Below, in pieces: positions 55,599-63,768 of a stretch of DNA of 64,000 nucleotides. The DNA is taken from positions 1,798,001-1,862,000 of the forward strand of contig NZ_CP043959.1 in the NCBI RefSeq assembly GCF_008632955.1. The letters are read 5' to 3'. This DNA comes from Streptomyces tendae. GTDB lineage: Bacteria; Actinomycetota; Actinomycetes; Streptomycetales; Streptomycetaceae. The translations under genes and the position numbers were made by a program. Under the pieces are notes generated by a model that saw nothing but the letters and a program-made list of their open reading frames with translations, had not been told where the DNA came from and made no database searches. The first letter of the stretch is position 1; each line of letters opens with the position of its first letter.

Positions 55599-55978
55599 CC
55601 GCGGTGGGCACAGAGGTGGCCGAGCCGGCCGGAGACCCGCGGACCGTCGCTCCGGGCGAACGCGGGGTGACCACGATCGCCGACCGGGTGGTCGCGAAGA
55701 TCGCCTCCCAGGCGGCCCGTGAAGCCGTCGGCGTGCTGCCGCCGGACGCCGCGCCGCCGCACGCGAGCGTGGTCGTCCGCCACGGCAGCGCCCGGGTCCG
55801 GGTGCACGTCGAACTCGACTACCCCGGCGACATCGGCGACCGGTGCGCGACCGTGCGGCGGCAGGTGGTCGAGCGGGTGCGCGCCCTGGCGGACATGGTC
55901 GTGCCGGAGGTCGTCGTCCAGGTGGAACGGCTGCACTTGGCCGTGCGGCCCGAAGCAGTCGGCGGGAGGACACCATGA
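55595..55978 (+). CDS. Second Asp23/Gls24-family protein
   Basis: The 127-residue Asp23 domain protein contains TTIADRVVAKIASQAAREAVGVLP, RVRVHVELDYPGDIGDRCATVRRQV and PEVVVQVERLHLAV. It is shorter and more diverged than the first Asp23 of the operon. GTG 55595 overlaps the small membrane protein stop and its stop overlaps the next ATG, so translation is coupled on both sides. Confidence 0.83.
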   Translation: MTAVGTEVAEPAGDPRTVAPGERGVTTIADRVVAKIASQAAREAVGVLPPDAAPPHASVVVRHGSARVRVHVELDYPGDIGDRCATVRRQVVERVRALADMVVPEVVVQVERLHLAVRPEAVGGRTP

Positions 55979-56607
55979 CCGGGCCCCCGAACGCCACGGC
56001 GGACACGGCGCCCCCGCCCGCGGCGAGCGGGGCGACCACGAGCCCCGTCCCCGGCGGCCACCGGCGCTTCTGGTCGGCCCGCCGGATCCCCGCGGGCCTG
56101 CTGGCGCTGGTGATCCTGGTGATCGCGGGTGCCTTCCTGTACGACGTCGTCGCGGTGCGCGCCGACCGGGCCGGGATGAGCTGGCGCCGTGAGCTCGCCC
56201 GGCAACTGGCCGAGCGTCCGCTGGACGACATCTGGGTGCTGACCGGCGCCGCGGTCGCCGCCGCGCTCGGCCTGTGGCTGCTGGTGCTCGCCGTCACGCC
56301 CGGCCTGCGCTCGCTGCTGCCGATGCGCCGCACGCACCCCGACGTCCGCGCCGGACTGGACCGGGAGGCCGCCGCCACCGTGCTGCGGGACCGGTGCCTG
56401 GAGGTGGCCGGCGTGCAGTCGGCCCGGGTCACCGTGAAGCGGCGGAAGACGGACGTCCACGCGGTGTCGCACTTCCGCGACCTCGACGACGTACGGGCCG
56501 ACCTGACCGCGGTGCTGGACGAGGCGCTGCGGGGGCTGGGCCTGGCCCGGCCGTCCACCCTGTCGCTGCGGGTGCGGCGGCCCGGCCGGAAGGGACGGAA
56601 GCCGTGA
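55975..56607 (+). CDS. DUF6286-type membrane protein of the Asp23 operon
   Basis: The 210-residue protein has two membrane helices (about residues 38-58 and 85-108) and a C-terminal cytoplasmic domain. That domain ends with an Asp23/AmaP-like pattern, VAGVQSARVTVKRRKTDVHAV followed by VRADLTAVLDEALRGLGL. I place it in the DUF6286/AmaP-like group from memory. ATG 55975 overlaps the previous stop in ATGA and the next gene overlaps its stop in GTGA. Confidence 0.75.
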   Translation: MTGPPNATADTAPPPAASGATTSPVPGGHRRFWSARRIPAGLLALVILVIAGAFLYDVVAVRADRAGMSWRRELARQLAERPLDDIWVLTGAAVAAALGLWLLVLAVTPGLRSLLPMRRTHPDVRAGLDREAAATVLRDRCLEVAGVQSARVTVKRRKTDVHAVSHFRDLDDVRADLTAVLDEALRGLGLARPSTLSLRVRRPGRKGRKP

Positions 56608-57182
56608 TCAAGGGTGTCAACCGTGTGCTGCTCGCGCTGGCGGGGCTGGTGCTGATCGCCCTCGGCGGGTCGGTGCTGGCGATCGGGCTGGGCGCGCCCG
56701 CACCGTCCTGGTGGCTGCACGACGGCCGGCACGACGTGCTGCTCGACGACTCAGAGCGGACCCGCTGGCGGGACCAGGGCTGGTGGTGGCCGGTGGTGAT
56801 CGCCGTGCTCGCCGTGCTGGTGCTGCTCTGCCTGTGGTGGCTGGTCGCGGTGGTGCGCAAGCGGCGGACGGGCGAGATCCTCGTCGACAGCCGCGACGGC
56901 GAGGGCGCGGCGCTGCGCGGCCGGGCCCTGGAACAGGCCCTCGCCGAGGAGGCGAACCGGCAGGACGGTGTCGCCGAGGCCCGCGTCCTGCTCACCGGTC
57001 GGCACGGCGGGCCGCGGGCCCGGATGGTCCTGCGCCTGGAACCCCACGTCGACCCCGGTGCGGCCCTGGACACCCTGACCACCGGCGCCCTCACCCACGC
57101 CCGCGACTCCACGGGCCTGACGGCCCTCCCCACGGAGGTCCACCTCCGAGCGGAGAAACACCGCCCGGAACGAGTCACCTGA
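56604..57182 (+). CDS. amaP: AmaP-like alkaline shock membrane anchor protein
   Basis: The 192-residue protein has two membrane helices (about residues 8-30 and 62-83) that enclose a Trp-rich extracytoplasmic loop. A cytoplasmic C-terminal domain contains GRALEQALAEEANRQDGVAEARVLLTG and LRLEPHVDPGAALDTLTTGAL. This is the layout of AmaP, the anchor for Asp23 in Gram-positive bacteria. It is the last gene of the operon and is followed by a strong hairpin. Confidence 0.8.
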   Translation: MIKGVNRVLLALAGLVLIALGGSVLAIGLGAPAPSWWLHDGRHDVLLDDSERTRWRDQGWWWPVVIAVLAVLVLLCLWWLVAVVRKRRTGEILVDSRDGEGAALRGRALEQALAEEANRQDGVAEARVLLTGRHGGPRARMVLRLEPHVDPGAALDTLTTGALTHARDSTGLTALPTEVHLRAEKHRPERVT

Positions 57183-57216
57183 CACGGGCCCGCCGGCGCC
57201 CGCACAGGAGCGGCGG

Positions 57217-57257
57217 CCCGCCCGGGGACTCCCCGCCAGGGGAGTCGCCCGGGCGGG
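57217..57257. terminator. Bidirectional hairpin after amaP
   Basis: CCCGCCCGGG-ACTCCCC and GGGGAGT-CCCGGGCGGG pair around GCCA with one small internal bulge. It separates the convergent amaP and SDR genes and could terminate both. Confidence 0.8.
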
Positions 57258-57264
57258 TGCGGGG

Positions 57265-58018
57265 TCAGAAGCCGTGGCGGGAGCCGCCGTCGACGGGGAG
57301 CATCACGCCCGTGATGTACGACGCCGCGGGGGAGAGGAGGAACGCCGCCGTGCGGCCGAACTCCTCCGGCGTGCCGTAGCGGCGCAGCGGGATGCGGGAC
57401 TCTGCCGCCCGGCGGGTGGCCTCCGGGTCGGCGGACAGGGAGTCCAGCTCACGGACCCGGTCGGTGTCGACGCGGCCGGGCAGCAGGCCCACGACGCGGA
57501 TGCCACGCGGGCCCAGTTCGTCCGCGAGGGACTTGGCGAGGCCGGCGAGCCCCGGCCGCAGCCCGTTGGAGATGGTGAGCCCGGGATCGGCTCGTGCACC
57601 GAACCGGACAGCACGAAGCCGATGACACCGCCCTCGCCCAGCTCCCCGGCCGCCGCGCGGGCCAGCCGCACCGCCCGAGGAACACCGACTCGAAAGCCGA
57701 CTGCCACTGCTCGTCCGTGGTGTCGGCGACGAACCCCGGCGGCGGCCCGCCCACGCTGACGAGGACGCCGTCGAAGCGGCCGAACCGCTCCCGCGCGGTG
57801 GCGATCAGCCGCTCGGCGGCCCCGGGGTCGGCGTTGTCGACGGCCACCCCGGCCGCGTCCGGTCCCAGCGCGGACGCGGCCTCGGCGACCGCGTCCTCCT
57901 TCCGCCCGGTGACGACCACCTTCGCGCCCTCGGCGAGGAGCGCCCGCGCGGAGGCGTGGCCCAGTCCGCGGGTGGCCCCGGTGACGACGTACACCCGGTC
58001 CTTCAGTCCAAGATCCAT
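57265..58018 (-). pseudogene. SDR-family oxidoreductase with two frameshifts
   Basis: The N-terminal part (from ATG 58018) has the classical SDR start YVVTGATRGLGHASARALLAEG and a GGPP-type loop. After FESVFLG the frame is lost near 57673-57677. The sense continues in a second frame (AVRLARAAAGELGEGGVIGFVLSGS) and, after VHEPIPG near 57578-57584, in a third (GLLPGRVDTDRV ... VMLPVDGGSRHGF). Each break needs one added base in a G or C run. This is a decayed gene or two sequencing errors. A repaired protein would have about 250 residues. It starts 4 bases after the GH15 stop and belongs to the sigma-factor operon. Confidence 0.8.
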
Positions 58019-58022
58019 GGCC

Positions 58023-59825
58023 CTATCCTGCCCCCTCGTCCCCGAACAGGGCGAGGGCGCTGTTCACCAGTCCGATGTGGCTGAACGCCTGGGGGAAGTT
58101 GCCGAGGAGTTGCCCGCTCGCCGTGTCGTACTCCTCCGCCAGCAGCCCCACGTCGTTGGCCAGCCCCAGCAGCCGTTCGAACAGTTCGCGGGCCTCCTCG
58201 GTCCTGCCCGTCATGTGCAGGGCGTCCACCAGCCAGAAGGCGCACGCCAGGAAGGTGCCCTCCTGCCCGGGCAGCCCGTCCAGGCCGGTGGCGTCCGGGG
58301 TGTAGCGGCGTACGAGACCGTCCTGGCCCAGCTCCGCCTGGATCGCCTCGATGGTGCCGAGCACCCGGGGGTCGTCGGGCGGCAGGAAGCCGGCCCGGGG
58401 GATCAGCAGCAGCGCCGCGTCGAGTTCACGCGAGCCGTAGGACTGCGTGAACGTGTTGCGCACCGGGTCGTAGCCCTTCTCGCACACCTCGCGGTGCACC
58501 TCGTCACGCAGCGTGCGCCAGCCGTCCAGATCGCCGTCGAGGTCCGGGAACGCCTCCAGCCCCCGCACCATGCGGTCGGCGGCCACCCACACCATCACCT
58601 TGGAGTGCACGAAGTGGCGCCTGCCGCCGCGCACCTCCCACAGCCCCTCGTCCGGCTGACGCCAGGCCGTGCGCAGGAAGTTCAGCAGCACCGACTGCAG
58701 GGCCCACACGTCCGGCTTCCCCGGCAACCCCGAACGCCGGGCCAGCGCAAGCGAGTCCACGACCTCCCCGTACACGTCCAGCTGGAGCTGCTTCACGGCG
58801 TCGTTGCCGACCCGTACGGGCGCGGCGCCGTTGAAGCCCGACAGCCACGGCAGTTCGAACTCCGGCAGCCGCCGCTCACCCGCCAGCCCGTACATGATCT
58901 GCAGGTCCGCCGGGTCGCCCGCCACCGCGCGCAGCAGCCAGTCGCGCCAGGCCTCCGCCTCCTCCTGGTAGCCGGCGGCCAGCAGCGCGCTCAGGGTCAT
59001 CGTGGAATCCCGCAGCCAGCAGAAGCGGTAGTCCCAGTTCCGTACCCCGCCCGGCTCCTCCGGGAGGGAGGTGGTGGGCGCGGCGACGATCCCGCCGGTG
59101 GGGCGGTAGGTGAGCGCCTTCAGCGTGATCAGGGACCGCACCACCATGTCCCGGTGCGGCCCCCGGTAGCGGCACCGGGCCGCCCAGGCCTGCCAGTCCT
59201 TCAGGCTGTGCCGCAGCGAGGCGTACGGGTCGACCAGCGCGGGCCGCGGCTCGTGCGAGGGGTGCCAGGTGAGCACGAAGGCGACCCGCTCGCCCTCCCT
59301 CACCGTGAACTCCGAGTGGGTGCCCAGGTCCTCGCCCCAGGTGTGCACCTCCGGCACGCTGCGCAGCCACGCCGAGTCCGGCCCGGCCACCGCCACCCGG
59401 TGCCCGTCGGCCCGGCGCACCCACGGGACCACCGACCCGTAGTCGAACCGCAGCCGCAGCGTGCTGCGCACGGTCACCTCACCGCTGAGCCCTTGCACGA
59501 TCCGCACCAGGTCCGGCGCCCGGTGCCGCTGCGGCATCAGGTCCGTCACCTGCACGGCGCCGTCGGGCGTCTCCCACACGGTGTCCAGGATCAGGCTGTC
59601 CTCGCGGTAGGCGCGGCGCGCGCACCGCACCTGTCCCGGCGGGGCGATGCGCCAGTGCCCGTTGTTCTCGTCACCGAGCAGCCGCGCGAAGCAGGCCGCC
59701 GAGTCGAAGCGGGGCAGACAGAGCCAGTCGATCGACCCGTCGGTGCCCACCAGGGCAGCGGTCTGCTCGTCGCCGATGAGCGCGTAGTCCTCGATACGGT
59801 GCACGGGGTGCGGGTTCCCGGCCAC
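58023..59825 (-). CDS. Glycoside hydrolase family 15 protein (trehalase/glucoamylase-like)
   Basis: The 600-residue protein has an N-terminal beta-sandwich (trehalase-like domain, IEDYALIGDEQTAALVGTDGSIDWLCLPRFDS) and a C-terminal (alpha/alpha)6 GH15 barrel with RNWDYRFCWLRDSTMTLSAL, which includes the first catalytic-region acid. No signal peptide is seen, so it works inside the cell on trehalose or alpha-glucosides. Mycobacterial and Streptomyces homologues include trehalases. GTG 59825 is my choice; TTG 59837, adjacent to the previous stop, is the alternative. It is the fourth gene of the symporter-sigma operon. Confidence 0.85.
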   Translation of the reverse strand: MAGNPHPVHRIEDYALIGDEQTAALVGTDGSIDWLCLPRFDSAACFARLLGDENNGHWRIAPPGQVRCARRAYREDSLILDTVWETPDGAVQVTDLMPQRHRAPDLVRIVQGLSGEVTVRSTLRLRFDYGSVVPWVRRADGHRVAVAGPDSAWLRSVPEVHTWGEDLGTHSEFTVREGERVAFVLTWHPSHEPRPALVDPYASLRHSLKDWQAWAARCRYRGPHRDMVVRSLITLKALTYRPTGGIVAAPTTSLPEEPGGVRNWDYRFCWLRDSTMTLSALLAAGYQEEAEAWRDWLLRAVAGDPADLQIMYGLAGERRLPEFELPWLSGFNGAAPVRVGNDAVKQLQLDVYGEVVDSLALARRSGLPGKPDVWALQSVLLNFLRTAWRQPDEGLWEVRGGRRHFVHSKVMVWVAADRMVRGLEAFPDLDGDLDGWRTLRDEVHREVCEKGYDPVRNTFTQSYGSRELDAALLLIPRAGFLPPDDPRVLGTIEAIQAELGQDGLVRRYTPDATGLDGLPGQEGTFLACAFWLVDALHMTGRTEEARELFERLLGLANDVGLLAEEYDTASGQLLGNFPQAFSHIGLVNSALALFGDEGAG

Positions 59826-59837
59826 CGGGTGCGGCAA

Positions 59838-60203
59838 TCAGCGCGGCGGCCGGGGGAGTGACGGACCGTCGGCCGACGCGGCCCCGTTGCCGGAGAAGAT
59901 CACGCCGGGTTCCGCGGGCGCCTGGTTGAGCACCCACAGGCCGATCAGCGTGGCCAGCGCGAAGACGACGGCGACCAGCACGGTCAGCACCAGCCGCCGC
60001 CGGCGCTCACGGCGCAGCCACTCGCCGCGCGCGGTGCGGTAGGCGTCGGGGTCGGGCAGCACCCCGCCGGCCAGGGCGTGCAGGGCCTCGGCCAGCTCCC
60101 GTTCGGTGCGGTCCGCGCCCGGCGGCCGGGGCGGCTCGGACCGCTCGCGGCCGCTGCGGTCCCGGCTGGTGCCACGCGACGGAGTCGCATCTCGATGCGT
60201 CAT
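59838..60203 (-). CDS. Single-pass membrane protein, possible anti-sigma factor
   Basis: I do not recognise a named family for this 121-residue protein. The N-terminal 70 residues are hydrophilic and very basic/acidic, with a helical segment ADRTERELAEALHALAGG. One membrane helix lies at about residues 71-92, and about 29 residues lie outside. It overlaps the ECF sigma gene stop in ATGA. The layout of a cytoplasmic helix, one membrane span and a short outer tail, next to a sigma gene, resembles a membrane anti-sigma factor. No zinc HxxxCxxC motif is present, so this remains a guess. Confidence 0.65.
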   Translation of the reverse strand: MTHRDATPSRGTSRDRSGRERSEPPRPPGADRTERELAEALHALAGGVLPDPDAYRTARGEWLRRERRRRLVLTVLVAVVFALATLIGLWVLNQAPAEPGVIFSGNGAASADGPSLPRPPR

Positions 60204-60826
60204 CGCCGGGCCTCCATGGCCTGGGTCAGCGCGGCGATGCCGCGTGAGGTGTGCGTCTTGACGGAGCCGCGGGAGATGCCCATCGCGGCGGCGATCTCGG
60301 CCTCTTTCAGGCCGAGCCAGTGGCGCAGCACCAGCGCCTCCCGCTGCCGGGCCGGCAGCTGCTGCAGCGCGCCGATCAGCACCCGCTGGTCGTCCCGCAG
60401 CAGCGCGGTGTTCTCGGCGGAGGCCACCGTCTGCTCGGGCGGGGAGGCCGGCTGCTCCTCGTGCCGGCGGGCCACCTGGAGGTGACGTATCCGCATCCGG
60501 GTCAGGTCACAGACGGTGGAGCGCAGGTACGCCTCCGCCGCCGCCACGTCCTTCAGCCGCCGCCACCTGCGGTAGACCTGGTAGTACGCCTCCGCCACCA
60601 CGTTCTCCGGGTCGTCCGCGCCGAGCAGCACGGCGAGCCGCAGCATCGAGGAGTAGTGCAGCTCGAAGAGGCGGGCCACCCCGGCCTCCCGCTCCAGGTC
60701 CTCCGGGTCGGTGACCGCGGACCCGAGCGGGCCGGGCACCGCGGGGGCGGGCGGTGTGACGGCGGCCGGGGGAGGGGCGGCCGGGGCAGGGGCCAGCGTG
60801 GCCGGCGGGCGGTGTCTGCGTCTCAC
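60200..60826 (-). CDS. ECF (SigE-family) RNA polymerase sigma factor
   Basis: The 208-residue sigma factor has an unusual Pro/Ala-rich N-terminal extension (about residues 5-40). Region 2 follows: FELHYSSMLRLAVLLGADDPENVVAEAYYQVYRRWRRL. Region 4 contains LPARQREALVLRHWLGLKEAEIAAAMGISRGSVKTHTSRGI. It would direct RNA polymerase to a dedicated promoter set. GTG 60826 overlaps the symporter stop in GTGA and its stop overlaps the membrane protein start, so expression is tied to both. Confidence 0.87.
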   Translation of the reverse strand: MRRRHRPPATLAPAPAAPPPAAVTPPAPAVPGPLGSAVTDPEDLEREAGVARLFELHYSSMLRLAVLLGADDPENVVAEAYYQVYRRWRRLKDVAAAEAYLRSTVCDLTRMRIRHLQVARRHEEQPASPPEQTVASAENTALLRDDQRVLIGALQQLPARQREALVLRHWLGLKEAEIAAAMGISRGSVKTHTSRGIAALTQAMEARR

Positions 60827-62379
60827 GGGTTGTTCGCTCCCGTCGGTGGACGTCGCCCCGCACGCGGGCGGGACGACAGGTCGGTGGCGTCCGCGCCGCG
60901 CGGGACGCCCAGGCGGGCAAGGACGACGGTGCAGGCCACCGCGACGGTCAGGTTCAGCACCAGCGCGGCGACCCCGGCGTAGACCGACGGCGAGCCGGCG
61001 CCGAGCGGCACGATGGACGAGAAGCCCTCGCGCACCACCAGGTACGTCCCGGCGGCCATGCCCGCGGCCCAGCCGGCGAGCAGCGCCCGCGGGTGCAGCC
61101 ACCGGGTGTACAGCCCGACGGCCACCGCCGGGAAGATCTGCAGGATCCACACCCCGCCGAGCAGCTGGAGGTTGATCGCGTCCTGGTCGCGCAGCCCGAA
61201 CACGAACGCCACCGCGCCGACCTTCGCGGTCAGTGACACGGCCTTGGCGACCCGCACCTGCCGTTTCGGGGTGGCCGTCGGGTGGACGTACTCGACGTAC
61301 ACGTTGCGCACGAAGCTGGTCGCCGCCGCGATGGACATCACCGCCGCCGGCACCAGCGCGCCGACCACGATCGAACCGAACACCAGCCCGGCCAGCGGGC
61401 CCGGCATCAGCCGGTCGACCAGCATCGGCACCGCCGCCTCCGCACCGCCCTCCGGGGCCCGCACACCGGCGGCGAGGGCCGCGATGCCGAGGAAGCCGAA
61501 CAGCGCGAGCAGCGCCGTCCAGGCGGGCAGTCCCGCCGACACCTTGCGCAGCGTGCGCGTGCCGTCGGCGGCGAACCCGGCAGTCAGCACGTGCGGGTAC
61601 ATCAGCAGGGCCAGCGCGGAGCCGAGCGCCAGCGTGGCATAGGCGGGCCGCTGGTCCGGCGTGAGCACCAGGGGCGAGTGGGCCGCGTCGGTGCCGCCGA
61701 GGGCCCGCGCGGCCCCGTCGAACACCGCGCCGGGACCGCCGAACCGCTCCAGGACCAGCCAGCAGACCGCGGTCAGCGAGACGAACACCGCCGCCGCCTT
61801 CAGCGCGGAGATCACCGTGGGGGCGCGCAGCCCGTGCCGGTAGGTGGCCACCGCCAGCCCCGCGAACACCGCCACCATCACCAGGTCGCCGGTGGCGCCG
61901 TGCGGATACAGCCCGCCGGCGGTGAGCACCGCGCGGATGCCGAGGAGCTGCAGCGCCAGGTACGGCATCGTCGCCAGGATCCCGGTCAGCGCGACGACCA
62001 GGGCCAGCGGCGGCGAGCCGTAGCGGCCGCGCACGAAGTCGGCGGCGGTGATGTAGCCGTGCCGCCGGGCCACGCTCCACAGCCGGCTGAGCAGCACGAA
62101 CGCCAGAGGACAGACGATCACCGTGTACGGCACCGCGAAGAAGGCGGGCGCGCCGTTGCCGTACGCCAGGCCCGGTACGGCGGTGAAGGTGTACGCGGTG
62201 TAGACCGTCCCGCCGAGCAGCAGCCAGGTCCAGCCCGGCCCGAGGCCGCGGTCGGCCAGCGCCCAGCCCTCCAGCGACGGCAGCCGGTCGCTCGGCCGCA
62301 GCCGGCGCGCGGTGACGGCGAGCAGCGACGCCCCGCCGATCACGGCGAGGAACGTCGCGGTCATGGCGCCGCCGGCCAT
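60823..62379 (-). CDS. Sodium:solute symporter (SSF family)
   Basis: The 518-residue polytopic membrane protein belongs to the SSF family, with about 13 hydrophobic segments. Landmarks are GWTWLLLGGTVYTAYTF near the N terminus, YITAADFVRGRYGSPPLAL, VMSIAAATSFVRNVYVEYV and WILQIFPAVAVGLYTRWLHPRALL. Relatives carry monocarboxylates, acetate, proline or pantothenate; the substrate cannot be told. The small DUF3311/DUF485 partner usual for acetate/monocarboxylate carriers is not visible upstream. It is the first gene of an operon with a sigma factor. ATG 62379 is chosen; an ATG 15 bases inside is possible. Confidence 0.86.
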   Translation of the reverse strand: MAGGAMTATFLAVIGGASLLAVTARRLRPSDRLPSLEGWALADRGLGPGWTWLLLGGTVYTAYTFTAVPGLAYGNGAPAFFAVPYTVIVCPLAFVLLSRLWSVARRHGYITAADFVRGRYGSPPLALVVALTGILATMPYLALQLLGIRAVLTAGGLYPHGATGDLVMVAVFAGLAVATYRHGLRAPTVISALKAAAVFVSLTAVCWLVLERFGGPGAVFDGAARALGGTDAAHSPLVLTPDQRPAYATLALGSALALLMYPHVLTAGFAADGTRTLRKVSAGLPAWTALLALFGFLGIAALAAGVRAPEGGAEAAVPMLVDRLMPGPLAGLVFGSIVVGALVPAAVMSIAAATSFVRNVYVEYVHPTATPKRQVRVAKAVSLTAKVGAVAFVFGLRDQDAINLQLLGGVWILQIFPAVAVGLYTRWLHPRALLAGWAAGMAAGTYLVVREGFSSIVPLGAGSPSVYAGVAALVLNLTVAVACTVVLARLGVPRGADATDLSSRPRAGRRPPTGANNP

Positions 62380-62514
62380 GAATCACCGTCCTTGGTGTGC
62401 TGTGCCCTCGGGGGAGAGTTGCGCGGACGGCCCGTCCGGATGACGGAAACCGGTCCGTCCCTGTCCGGAACACACCGGCAACACGCCCGACCGGTGCGCC
62501 ACTCTCGCACAGAA

Positions 62515-62570
62515 CCCGGCGTACCGGGAGAGTCGCCCGGGGTGCGGGCGGACTCTCCCGGTACGCCGGG
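62515..62570 (-). terminator. Very long perfect hairpin after the SURF1 gene
   Basis: The 20-base arms 62515-62534 (starting CCCGGCGTACC) and 62551-62570 are perfect reverse complements. The 16-base loop contains its own GCCCG/CGGGC pairing. It starts 9 bases after the SURF1 stop and insulates the symporter-sigma operon downstream. Confidence 0.85.
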
Positions 62571-62578
62571 TCCGGTGG

Positions 62579-63385
62579 TCAGACGGCCGCCGGGCGGGGG
62601 GTGTCGGAGGACTCGGTGTCCGGACCCTGCTCCGCCTTCTGCGCGCGTTCGCGGGCCTCGCGGCGGGCCAGCACGAACCAGCCGACCGGCACGGCGGCCG
62701 CGAACAGCCACCACTGGATCGCGTATGCGTAGTTCAGCGCCGCGTTCTCCTTGCCGGGGTCGCCGAGCTGCTGCGGGAGGCCGTTCCGCGGCTCGGGCGC
62801 GGTCTGCGCCACGTAACCGCCGAGCACGTCGGCATTCAGCCGCTCCGCCTCGCGCTCGCTGTTGATCAGCATGATCTGCCGGTCCGGCAGCCCTTCGAGC
62901 TCCTTGATGCCGCTGGCCTCGGTGGTCTCGTCCGGCATCAGCCGGCCCGTGATCGTGGTCTCACCGGCGGGCGGCGCGGGCACCTTCGGGAACGCGGTCT
63001 GGCTGGGCCCGTCGGAGGGGATCCAGCCGCGGTTGACCAGCAGCACCTTGCCGTCGTCCAGGACGAACGGGGTCAGGACGTGGAACCCGATCTCCTCGTC
63101 GGCGTTGGTGCGCCGGCGGACGACCACCTCGGCGTCCGTGTCGAAGCGGCCCGTGGCGGTCACCGTGCGGTACCGCTCGGGGCGGGTCACGGCGTGCCCC
63201 GGGGCCGCCAGCTCCTCCACCGGCACCGGATCGGCGGCCAGCGCGTCGGTGACCAGCTGGTTCCTGGCGGACCGCTCCTCGTAGCGGGTCATCTGCCATA
63301 TGCCCAGCGCGATCATCGTGGGGACGAGGAGCAGGGCGACCAGGGTCAGGGTCACCCATTGCCGGGACAGCAGGAAGCGGTACAC
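62579..63385 (-). CDS. SURF1-family cytochrome oxidase assembly protein
   Basis: The 268-residue protein has an N-terminal membrane helix (about residues 9-30) with the SURF1 hallmark GIWQMTRYEER, a periplasmic-side domain containing VLLVNRGWIP, and a second helix near residues 222-243 (NYAYAIQWWLFAAAVPVGWF). SURF1 helps to insert heme a into cytochrome c oxidase. The C-terminal tail is charged and cytoplasmic. GTG 63385 is chosen; TTG 63400 is an alternative. Gene order fits an independent unit ended by a very strong hairpin. Confidence 0.9.
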   Translation of the reverse strand: MYRFLLSRQWVTLTLVALLLVPTMIALGIWQMTRYEERSARNQLVTDALAADPVPVEELAAPGHAVTRPERYRTVTATGRFDTDAEVVVRRRTNADEEIGFHVLTPFVLDDGKVLLVNRGWIPSDGPSQTAFPKVPAPPAGETTITGRLMPDETTEASGIKELEGLPDRQIMLINSEREAERLNADVLGGYVAQTAPEPRNGLPQQLGDPGKENAALNYAYAIQWWLFAAAVPVGWFVLARREARERAQKAEQGPDTESSDTPRPAAV

Positions 63386-63436
63386 CCCACGACCGTACAA
63401 CCCGGCCGTGAGGTGCTGTGCGGGGGGTACGCAGCC

Positions 63437-63670
63437 TCACACCCGGTCGACGATGCCCGCCCTCCCCTCCGCGCGGGCGCAGTGGGCGCCGCAGTACCAG
63501 TGACCGTCGGCCTCGACGCCCTGGCCGATGATCTGCACCCGGCAGTGCTCGCAGATCGGGGCCATGCGGTGGATCGCGCAGGAGAAGCAGTCGAAGACGT
63601 GCACCGCGCCCTGCGCGTGCACCTCGAAGGTCATTCCGTAACTGTTGCCGCATACTTCGCAGGTCGCCAT
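63437..63670 (-). CDS. Small zinc-ribbon-like protein
   Basis: The 77-residue protein has four Cys clusters, CEVC at residues 4-7, CFSC, CEHC and CGAHC, together with several His residues. It should bind two Zn ions in a treble-clef or LIM-like arrangement. No other domain fits. It may be an adaptor or metal-sensing protein; homologues in Streptomyces are annotated as hypothetical or prokaryotic metallothionein-like. It lies between SURF1 and the BRCT-domain gene on the same strand. Confidence 0.75.
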   Translation of the reverse strand: MATCEVCGNSYGMTFEVHAQGAVHVFDCFSCAIHRMAPICEHCRVQIIGQGVEADGHWYCGAHCARAEGRAGIVDRV

Positions 63671-63768
63671 GTGCCTCAGCGTGGGCCGTCGGCCGGGCGC
63701 GGGCGAGCGGGTGTCGGGCGAGTCGCCGGCCAATCACCCGTCCGCGCGGGCGCACGCGCGGGCCGGGG

